Below are positions 28,401 through 40,400 of a stretch of 64,000 bases of DNA, piece by piece. The DNA is from Amphiura filiformis (lineage: Eukaryota; Echinodermata; Ophiuroidea; Amphilepidida; Amphiuridae). The notes under the pieces are model-generated. The model ran no database searches. It saw only the letters and a program-made list of their open reading frames with translations, and was not told the origin of the DNA. The position numbers and the translations under genes are program-made. The stretch covers positions 34,659,537 to 34,723,536 of the forward strand of contig NC_092629.1 of NCBI RefSeq assembly GCF_039555335.1, in the 5' to 3' direction. Each line of letters begins with the position of its first letter. Position 1 is the first letter of the stretch.

Positions 28401-31400
28401 AAGGCAACAGAGTTTGCCAAAATGTACACAAGTAATCACTAATTATCAAGTGTTGACAAAGGCAACAGTGTTTGCAGAAACGTACACAAAGTATGTGCAT
28501 TTTCTGGATTAGATATAATGAATCTTATTTACTGAGTTTACACTTTGACAGTTTTTAGTGCAGTATTATTGTTTGGCAATTACCCCACATACATTTTCTT
28601 GAAAGTCCACTAACCTTCCATAATCCAACAAAATCCATTATTATGTTCTCAGAATCTTCCTTCCTATACTTTGTACAGAGTTGAAGAGTCCAATATAATC
28701 AACACTTGGACTCAAAACTTGGACTGTGTTGGATAGGCTCAATTTTTCCCCAACAATTTTGTTTTCAACAATTTTTGACCAAAACTCATTTTTGACTTGC
28801 TCATTTTTGACCAGAATCACATTTTTGACCAAAAATCACATTTTGACCAAATATCACATTTTTGACCCAAAATCACATTTTTTACCAAAAGTCATGTTTT
28901 TGACCAAAAGTCATGTTTTTGACCAAGAAAAGATTCTGAAAACATAATAATGATAAAATTGGATGTTTTTTCACCCAATACAAAATTTATTGGTCTCGCT
29001 ATGAGTTAACAAATATTGGACTTGACTTTGTCTCGTCCAATATTTTAAAACTCATAGCTCGACCAATAAATTTGTGTATTGGGTTCAAACCATCCAATTT
29101 TATATCAACAGCACAAAGCCACTGTGCATGTGTGTATCCTAGGTGAGTGGATGATGCAATCACCTTAAGTCATTTGTAAGCACTCTTTTGTTGGCCGGGC
29201 CAGCGAAACACCTGTGGCTACGGGTCGCTGATCGAGTGGTTGGCACGCTGGGGGTCTGGGGTTTGAATTCCAAGGGAGCAAACAAGTTCTTTGTTCATCT
29301 TCACTGTTTATTCCTTCCTTCTCTCCTTTCCCATAGCCAAAATGCCCCAGTGGAAGATCATTTTTTTAATTCCTACTATCAATAATCATGTTTTTCCTCA
29401 CATAAATCTGTCTTTTCCAGGTTTGAATTCCGTTGGTCAATAATACTCTTCAACCGTGAGGAGTTTATGGTATGCGAGACAATGGGGACGCTTTCCATCG
29501 GTATCCTACGTGTTGGTAATCTTCTCATGTCATCATTCGTTGGTATAGAATCACACAGTCTTACAGCTAAAGAGGGACTGGACTTTGCACCCAATCGTGC
29601 TAATCAGATCCAATTTGACCCTGGTGTGTCGCAGGTGAGTGTTTTCAGCAAGGTGGGCAAGTTTTTAAGAAAGCATATTAAGCAAGTATTTCACCATGAG
29701 GCATTCTCTATTTTCTTCTAGCCTACCCCAGTTTTTTTCACAGTCGAAACAAAAAAGTTCTGAAAATTCCAGTATTTTTAGGCACATGTTCTCATCTACC
29801 CCCAGAAATTCACTTCCTCTCCCTCCCTCAACTCACCCACCCCAGACATGACCTTAGTCTTCCACATAGGGGTGTAGATTTCAAATGTAGTCTCCCATTC
29901 AGGTAGCCCCATTTGAAATTTACACCCCTTTGAATAGATTAACCCTAACAGGATGGCGTGCTACAAAATACTACTTGATATATGCGCTGTTAGTGCGTGT
30001 ATCCCACGTGGTGTGGTGGCGCAATCGCCCTAAGTGATATATAGGCACGGTTTTGCTGGCCAGCGAAGCCCTACACCCATGGCAAAGTGTTGCCGACCCG
30101 GTGCTTGGCATGCGAGGGGTCTCAGGTTCGAATCCCACCCAGAGCAAACAAAACTTCTTTATTTGTTTTCTCTCTTTATTCCTTCCTTCTTTCCCTTCCT
30201 GTCACCAAAAAACCCTTAGGCGGTTAGGGTTAAGGTCATGTCTTCCAAAGAGGGTGTAATTTTTTATTCGACTGGAATAGCCCATTTGCCGTTCTCAAAC
30301 TTTCAGAAGTGGGGGAGGGTGATGTTTGTGATCTGTATATCAAGTTGCAAGTATTACAAGTTGCTCACATTTTCATTGTTTTCTTGTATTTTTGTAAAAC
30401 TCTCTGACAGGCTGTCTGGACAAGCAATAATACATTACTAATTATACCTATTTCTTCCTTTCTGTATTGTGTTTAACACACAGGCTGTTTGGACCGTTGA
30501 TATCATACCAGATGATCTGGAGGAGAATCGTGAGAGGTTTAAAGTGATGCTGAGTAATCCAGTCAATGCAGTACTAGGGGAGTATGACCAGGTCAAAGTA
30601 GTCATCAAAGACTCTAAGGATGGTGAGTACAGAACCAGGGGGTGCAATTCCCCCATCCATCAAAAGTACACATTTTAGTGAATACTGTAAACGTTCGCCT
30701 AATGGTGCATCTGGGCTCCTTTGCCTTGGGGTAAATTTCATGTTCAAATAGAGAGCTCCCTCCTCTAAAAATCCCAACAAGAATTAAGGGTATGTACATT
30801 TATTTGCTGGGGGGGATTTTTATGGGAGGGCACTTTAGTTTGTGTCTAAAATTCCAGTTATGTCATGGGAGCCCATAGCGCCATTAGGCAAACGTTTACG
30901 GTATATGACCTCCTCCCACAAAATGAGCGTAAAATCGCAAGTTGGGAGTTTTGCAACATTTCAATTGTTGAGATGCTGTTCTTTGTTTGAAGACACATGC
31001 ATAGTCAATAGTATGTCCTTGTGAATGCGGACAAAATTGAATTCAGACTACACTACAGCATATTTATTATGTCCCCATTCACAAAGGACACTGACCACAG
31101 GTGTCTTCAAACAAAAAACAGCAACTCAACAATTGGAACGTTTCGAAACTACCAACTTGCGATTTTACCCTCATTTCATAGTAGCAGGTCACATATGTCC
31201 CAAAACAGGGCCTAGATTTCAACGAGAATCACAGAATCGATTCTCGTAATGATTCTCGTAAGATTCGGTTGCGAGAATCAACTTCTCTCATTGTATCATA
31301 CAGTAAGTGCAGTGACTATGATGGGTTTTGATTCTCGCAAACCAAGACGAAATCTAGGCCCTGCAAAAGTCGCATCGGGTTCACTATTTTGAGTGAAATG

Positions 31401-34400
31401 TTTTAAACAGACAAGTCCACTTTGAAGGGGTAGAAGTCTGTTTTCAATAAACAAAATGATGTTTTTTAACCACTGTGGCCCAAAACACACCATAAACAAT
31501 TTAGCAACAATCAGGGACTCAGCTAAGAAATGCACACCCTATACATACCACAATAAACCATTGGAGCCAGTTCTCATACGGGTAACCGAGACAATAAACA
31601 AGTTAGTTCCTTGCCTATACCATTTTTCACCCTGATGTGGCAGTGACGTCAATGCGTATTTCATTGGGCGCAGGTTCAAATCACTTGTGTACGCTCAAAG
31701 TGCTGGTGTACACAGGCACGCATTTTAAGACGCCACATAGATACATGCGCAAAACAGCTGCTCAACGCATTGATGTCACTACCACATCAGGGTGAAAAAT
31801 GTTATTGGGGAATTTCAAATACAGTTATTTCATAACAACAAACAGTAACTGCACCAGGGCTCGAACTCACATTTCCACACACCAAGACACGGGAGTCTTT
31901 TAAAATACCTTATCAATTGAGCTAACTTGATTGCCTACCTGATATACTAGATGATCAAGTATAGTTGCGGTCACTCGCAACCCCTTTGGTGCTTTCCTAC
32001 GTACCGTATATCCTCTAATAGTTGCCCCCTTCAATTACATGCCCCTCCACCATTTTTTTCAACCACGATGTTTAAAAAATGCTGATATTTCCATGCTATC
32101 TTGTGTAGTAAGCGTACGAAGGTGCACACACGATCGCTAATTTTGGTGAAAGTCTAATTGTAAACCCGGAAGTGAACCGGAAGTCATCGTTCCTAAGTTC
32201 ATAGTTCGTCATTTCAGCATGAGTTTTAAGCTTACCTAATGATTTTAACAGGAATTATCATTCTAAAAATGACCTCTAATAAACGCCCCCTTTTGGAAAA
32301 TGCAACGCCTCTGCGGGCGCCTATTCGAGGATATATGGTATTTATAATGCTATATATGGTATTTATAATGCTAGCTGTAATCTGCTTTTGCTACAGAGCA
32401 GTTGACCAAATTCTGAGTATCAATATATTACTGGACCAAACAGAAAAAAGTGTTTGAGTTCCTTTCCCATGCTGAAGAATATCTAGTAAATAGATAAATT
32501 AAATGTGATACGATCTGATCCAAGGGTGCCAAAGGCGGCAAATTTGAAATTGAAAAAAGGAATATGGAGTAAAAAAACAATAAAAATACATAAGAAAATA
32601 CACATCACAAAGCATCACAAATTAAGAATCAAGTATGCTAGACCTTTCGTGTTTTCAGTATATGATAGCCTAAAAGGTCATAATTTAGCCCCGTGGAGCA
32701 GATCTCACAAATATTAATAAACAAACTGTTTTTTTTTTTTGTGACAGGTGCATGCCGTGGTGAAGAAGGACCAGGGGGTCCCACCATTACAGGAACACAG
32801 ACATGCTGTGGACCAGATGGATTACCTTACAGTCCAGATGGTGGACCATTGATGCCTGAACTACCACCGGGGGTACCACAACCGGGTCAACCTCTTCTCC
32901 CCGGAATGCACCCGGATGAACAAGTTCCCGGTATGCCACATCTGGGTCCAAATGGTCCGTATCTTGGACCGGTGATTCCACCGCAAGATATGCCAATCTA
33001 CAATGGTGAATATTTTGAGACTACCGGTGGAGACGGGTTTCCTCAAGGCGTATATCCAGGTCATGGAGATGGACAGGATCAGCCGGTTTTATATCCGGGA
33101 CAACCGGATGGTGAATGCTGTCCACCAGATGTGTACAGTGGTCCCTACCCAGTTCCAGGTACCCAGCAACAGCCAGGACCGTATCCACAAGGAAGTCAGG
33201 GGTCAGGAGGTCAAGGTGGATCTAATACACAAACCAGCGTGTGGAGGAATGGCACACATACGAGATGGACAGTGAGTTTTTTTACCATTCGTGAATGCGT
33301 ACTTTCCCCTTATACTTTGATCAGCTTGTAATAGGCAGGACTCGTATAATTAAAGACAGAGATAAAAAGAATTTATCGCATCTGATGTCATCTGTCAATC
33401 AAATTCGAGCACGGTTTGTTTACAAGTGTTGTGATGATGACTTGCTGAACGCGGCGGTACAACCGGGCGCCTTATTGTTAATTTTGCACCTTTAAACATG
33501 CTAACCATCTCAAAAGTTAGGTCTTGATAGTAGGAAACTTTCTTTGGCGAAGGCACCATGTTAAAGCCTAGAAAAGCTGCTTTTTGCCTTGTAAAAGTAT
33601 GTAATTTTTCGCCATTTGCTGCTATTCCTATTCTCCGATCAGCACCGGATAGATCGGCCTTCCTTTTACGCGCTATTAACCTGTGTAAACCAATCAAAGA
33701 TCGTAATTGACAGTGACATCAGACGTGATAAATTCTTTTTATCCCTGTCTTTCATTATAGTAACATCATGGACTGATATTAAATGTAGAAGGCTGGATGC
33801 AACACCTACGCAAACTGCAGTAAGAGTATTGTTGACTGATGCATGGTTTAAGTTGGGATTTTATTGATGGACGCTATAACAAAAAACAAGTAATTCTCAC
33901 CTATTATGAGCTGATCATAGTATATCCCATAATTGTTATGGTGGTATTTATCGGTAAAACACCTGTATTTCCCTTCTGGTATTTTTTGCCCGGATATTTA
34001 CCAGCCGGGCCAACCATGTTTGTAAGGGCCCTATTATTGAAGGCATGAGTATTCAACAGACATTATCCTACAAACAGTTTCTACCACGGAAGAAACGCAC
34101 TGGATTACACATGCGCCCTCTGTTCAGGAGTTGGGCTTAGTGACCATGAGCACGGAATGAAGCTTTTATTTAGCTGTTTTGATGTGTAATTGGCCAATCA
34201 AATTACCGGTTTGTTGTTATGATTGTGTGGCGATTCGTAATTGGCCAATCAGATTACCGGTTTGTTGTTATGATTGTGTGGCGATTCGTAATTGGCCAAT
34301 CAGATTACCGGTTTGTTGTTATGATTGTGTGGCGATTCGTAATTGGCCAATCAGATTACCGGTTTGTTGTTATGATTGTGTGGCGATTCGTAATTGGCCA

Positions 34401-37400
34401 ATCAGATTACCGGTTTGTTGTTATGATTGTGTGGAGATTCAATTAGCCAATGGGACCTTACTTCTGAATTTAAGCATTGTACATGCTTCATGAGTAAAAA
34501 AATGAGGAACTTCTGCCTAATATATATTAAGTACTTTAAATTTCTGTGTGTGCAATATTTCTTCATTTGGTGCAAGCATTAATGTGCTGTGAAAATGTCC
34601 AGTTAAACAGTATATTAGACATTTGTGACCGTACACGACGAATAAGCCGTAAATTCCTCCCGGTCAATTTTGCTTTATTTCGTGTTTAAAAAATATACGT
34701 CATAAGCTTTAAAATGGTATATCATTTGTGGTGAACTAAAATTTGCGAATTGTTTTATGTGGTTTGAAGGCTGTGGCTACATCGTGTTTCTTAATAATCC
34801 TTCCACAAAAGGAACACGACCAGCCGACTTTTCCTGTTGCCAGTCTGATGAAGTGCTGCGTAGCAGCATGAAACTGTAACAGGGTATTCACCAAAATTGG
34901 ATTTGATAGTATGAATTCCCATCAAACAGGTATATCATTTGACCAGAAGCGGGGTTATGGTTTGTTGAACAACAAAATGGTAGCTTTTTTCGTTTCTACA
35001 TGTGTCGCGTTTTCCACATTGCTGGCAATAAATATCAACCAGTTATATATGGCTTTTCAAATCATCCCCAAGTCAACAAGGTTCAAGAAAGTTCTCTCAT
35101 TGTTAATTGTTGGTTATACATACCTAAACAAAATACAATGCCTGGTAACCCACAACTTGATCAGGATTTAGCCAAAGCAAACAAAGACCAGGGCTATTAA
35201 AATAATATAGCCATCTAAGGTAGAAGCTCTTCAACAATAGGATTATTGGTTGGTGTTTGACTATCAAAATGAGATAGATGTCGCGCCAACTTGAGATACC
35301 GATGAATACGACCTTCGTGTACATTTTACACTGTAACTCAGAATACAATTTAGGACATTTACGGCTCATTCGTGCTGTACGGTCACATTTTGAAATAGCA
35401 GTATATTAGACATTTTGAAATAGCAGTATTGAAGTATCAATGGTATTAGTAAGTTTATAGCGTGTTTGCCGTTGGATAACTTTAGAACTGTCAAGCTCTG
35501 AAGCCACCAAAAACTTTTCATTAGCAGATAGGCGAGGTCTGCTTGTTCACTGTTCCCAAGGGGCAATCTTCAATGAACGGCTCTTTTCAGAGCCATCAGT
35601 AGGCAAGGAGTGCCTACATGTCTCATACTTAGGTTCTTTGTCCTGAAGAAGTAAGATCTACTCCTGACGAAAGCTTGACAGTTCTAAACCTGTTCGACAG
35701 TGAACCCGCTAAAAGCATACTAATTGTTATGAATTCCTGTCGTAAAAGCCTATCCCACAATTTACCAATAGTAAATCAATTTGTTTCAGTTCCATGGTAT
35801 AGGATCCATGCCTACCAATGTACAAAGTCGAGGAGGCAGTAGCACTAATAGTAGAACTGGTAGTCAAACACCATCAGGGGGCGCTTTTCAACACGTTCCA
35901 CCCGGCGATCCAAACCAGGGAGCTTTTGAGAGCACAGGATTAAGACACATCCCTCTAAGTAACCAGGATCGTGGAACTCCAGAGGGCGGTATACACCAAA
36001 ATCAACAAGAAAATCGACAACAGCAACAGCATGTTTCTTCTAGTGGCCAATTTGCCGGTGTACCGGTCAGTGGTTTTACCCAGGAATCTTTGCCGGTCAT
36101 TTCAGGACAAGGTTCACAGCAAGGACAACAAGGAGTCGATGTGGTAAGTGTAATGTTGCATGATCAAATGTGTTGTAATCAAGTAAAATCGGTCTGAAGT
36201 CAGATATATTCAATTGTCACCCGTTTCTTATAGCATTGTAAACAACATTGGCAAAGCTTCATTTTGCAAAAAACCATTGAATTTGGACAACCAGTTTGAA
36301 AGTTGTGAGCAGTTAAAGAGTTTCCAAAACAAAAGGAACCAAATTTCCGACTTATAACTGATTTTGCTTGATCACATCACAAATTTAGTTTTAGCAAACA
36401 CCAAATGTTTTACACAAAACATTTCAATGTCAGGTTACAAGGGTATAAAATGTTTTAATAACATTCAGAAAACATTTTTAAAAACTTGATGCAAAACATA
36501 ATAATAACATAGTGTTGACAAAACATGTTTTGCCAAAAAATACTCTGCAAAAAAAAAAAATTGAAAATGTTGTTGTCGTGTTTTTGCATATTAAATGTTT
36601 AAAAATGTTTTCATGACCTTGATATAACTCGATATTTAAATGTTGTTAAAATAATGAAGACAGGACCTTAATCTTCCACACAATGAATGCATATTTCAAA
36701 TGGGGTTACCTGAATTGGTGACTCCATTTGAAATCTACACCTCCTTTGTGAAAGATTAAGGTCATGCCTTCCATAAGGGGTGTGTGGATTTTAACTGGAA
36801 TAGTCCATTACAGAGATATTGGCCAGAATTGGGTGGTATAGCATCCTCATTGGTCACTCAACCCCAACTACATGTACCGTAAAAAGTATCGTAAAATAAA
36901 AATGCAAATTTCTTTTTTACTAAAAAGTTTGCACAAGTGGAATAAAATTCAAGTGGTGTCATCTGTGCTCTTCAAATTTTCATTGTTTTAAATGTTCAAT
37001 TCAAAGTAATTTATTCAAATATGTTTTTCCATCTTACATAGCAATCACATAGTAACAAGGCACATGATAACAATTTTAGAGATATATATAACATTAGGCC
37101 AAAAAAAAAAAAATTGTTGTGTTGCCCTCACCCGACCGGTCCGATTTTTGAAAATTCTGGAAAAGTTTTTAGTGTACAAAAGAATACCGACCCTAATTTT
37201 TTTTTTTTTTTTTCAGATTTCAAATTCAGATTTCTTTTTTTTAAAGTCAGATTTTTAACATTTTCAGTCACAACAAAAGTGCATCTTCAACAATTCTTTG
37301 GCATTTTAAATGCTCATGCTTTAATTTTGTGTGGAAAATTTAGTGTACAATACTGTTAGCCACTCATTGTAACCTTAAAATAGTAGAAATAGCATGTTAT

Positions 37401-40400
37401 AAAATAAAAAAATATAATAAAAAAAAAATAAAACAAATCCGACCGTCCGGTCCTCTTGATTTTGGCCTTGTGAGGGCAACACAACAATTTTTTTTTTTTG
37501 GCCTTATATTAAAACATGTTATATTTTATAAAATTACATTTTATACAGGTACACTCAATATGAGTTATATTTTATGAAGGATTATAATACAAATGTATTT
37601 TTTATCAATGTATATAAGGGAAAAATAAACCTGATTTTTTTAATCCTTGATACACTCGCAAAAATTGGGGTTTTAACTTTATGTATACGGAGGTGCAGTC
37701 GCACCCCTGCCTCCGCATATGGGCCTGATATCAGTGGCTGCAGAATAAATTGTTGAAATGGGCTGGTACCCTACTGTGAAAGTGCTTACATCACCAATAT
37801 TAATTTGATTTGTTAATATCACATAATATCCTAAAATGGGCATTTAATTGCACATTTTTAGCTCAGAATCAAATAGTAGGCTTACAATCTCCAATTCACC
37901 AAAACATACATTATAACTACACCCAATGTGATGATAATATAAATGTATTTTTTTAATGTACACTCCTCAAAGTAAGTAAAGAATCAAAAAATTTCATTCA
38001 ATATTTTTCAAAAATAAAATGATCTTTTAAGATGTTTTAAGTGCCAGATGAAACGTTCATGAAGAGACTTTTAACCCTTACACCCATAAATACCACAGAA
38101 TACCACGATGAAAAATTCTGCGCATGCATGCATCCCAGGGTCTACAATGATGCAATCACCCTAAGTGTCAAATGCTCACGGAATTGCTGGCCGGGCAGCA
38201 ATAACCTGTGTAGCTCCCGGTCCATGATTGTGTGGTTGGCATGCGGGGGGTCAAAGGTTCGAATCCCGGGGGTGCCAAGTCAAAAATTCTTCTTCTTCAC
38301 TTTTTCAGATCTTCTGTGACTTCCGATAGCAAAAAACCTGGGTCAGTGTTAGGGTTAACAGTGTTTAGTAGAGCATGGACAAGGCCACATAATATAGAAA
38401 GATATTTTGATTAGGTGCAAGATAATCTGAATGAAATTTATTGATCCTTTAATTACTTTGAGGAATGTATGTAAGTGATATAAATACAAAGAATACATAT
38501 CTCAGTCACCCCCTGAGGAGAGTGCATATTTTGAAGAAAATCTTTCAAGATTTTGACATATTTTTGACTAAAAAAGCATAAAAAACAAAGAAAAACCTTG
38601 ATTTGTTTTTGCTCGCTACACTTACAAATTGAAATTTTGTTTGACTTTTTTAATACTCTTGCACATGGGGAGGGGGGATTGCAGCTGTACCCCCTGTGTA
38701 CTGGCCTGATACCAGTGGCAGCTAACTAATAGAAATGTGCTGGTACCCTACATGTATGCCTACTGTGAAAGTGCTTACCCATAAAGTGTAATTTGTTATT
38801 ATTCACACAGTACCATATATCAACAGGCCTTTAAATCCACATTTTTTGACTCTGATATCAAATGGGATTGAAATACGAGCATGAAACAGGTTATTCATAG
38901 GTCATTCAACCCATTAGAAATAACATGTGATGAAATCAGACCATCCTCCTTTAAACCTTGGATGAGCTACTTCTGTAATGCATATATGCTTCAGTTTCTA
39001 CCCCATTCACCTACAAGGTGCAATAATTATGTGTACCCCTGGGGGGGTGAATTCTCAAAATGGTCTGCCAAAATTTGCTTGCCCCCCTTTGGCCGTGCCA
39101 AAAAAGCTTGACAGTTCTAAACTTGTCCGACGGCGAACCCGCTAAAAACCTACTAATTGTTATGAATTCCCGTCGTAAAAGCCTATCCCATAATTTGACC
39201 ACAGGAAGGATTAGATTCACCCCCGGGGATTCACCATGGTTGAAAAGAAATGTATATAAATTGGGGTCACAACATTGGATAGTGGCCAGTTCAAAACTAC
39301 ACCTTGTGCAAGGTACTTGTGACAAGAGCTAGAGTGGCTAAGACACATTTACTACTGGATTACACATTAAACATTACACTACACTTACATAAAATTACAA
39401 ACCAACACACATTCAACACATGGATAACATAATTTACAGTTACAAACCTACATACATTTCAATCATTTTGACACATCAAAAACACATACAAATACACAAC
39501 TTCCTACACCCCAGTACATATTACAGTTTTACAAATATATCTGTTTCACTTCAGCCTTTTGTTTCCAGATTTTATAATTTTATTTGAATCTTTTTTTTTT
39601 CAAAAGAAAAAATCATACCATCTTGAGTTTTCTACACTAGACCTACATGCTCTGAGAAAACAAACAAACAAAATACAATATAGGAAACATAATTATGATC
39701 AAGTAAAAACAAACAAAACAAGACAAAAACAAAACATAACAGAACAAAAACAAAACAAAACAAAACAACACATAGGCCTAATCATGATCAAGTAAAAACA
39801 AAACAAAGCAAAAACAAACAAAGAAACAACAAAAAAAAACATTTAAAAAAGAAAGAACTAGAGCCCCATAAACACAACTTTATATTAGCCAAGTACCATA
39901 ATATTTTGGCTGTTCCAGCAACTGCCTTGCCCCAAATGTAACAGTTTTCACAAAAATGCAATTTTCTGGAAAGCGGGTTAACATTTTACAATTTTCTTTA
40001 GCATTTATTTTAAGGACATTACTCACACTATGATCAAATATTTTTGGCACAATCAGGAAAAATTAACATGGCTTTTTTGTGTTGTAAAGAAAATGGCTCA
40101 TAAATCCCATTGACTTTGTGTACAAAAGTTCATTGACCGGTAGCACCCCCTAAACTTTTTTGAATTTTTTTCATATTTTGCAGGTATCCTGTTGAAAAAT
40201 ACCAATTTCATTTTTTGTGAATCACCCTAATGATACAGTTTCTACCCCATTCACCTACAATTAATGGGATTGAAATACTGTGAGCATGAATCTACACAGG
40301 TTATTTATAGGTCATTCAACCCATTAGAAATAACATGTGATGAAATCAGACTATCCTCCTTTAAACCTTGATGAGCTACTTCTGTAATGCATATATGTCA

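Noticed and set aside
34179..34493. 104-residue open frame of repeated 17-residue units
   Set aside because: It is produced by the 51-bp tandem repeat, whose length is a multiple of three; a second frame is open as well. No start context, splice signals or family.
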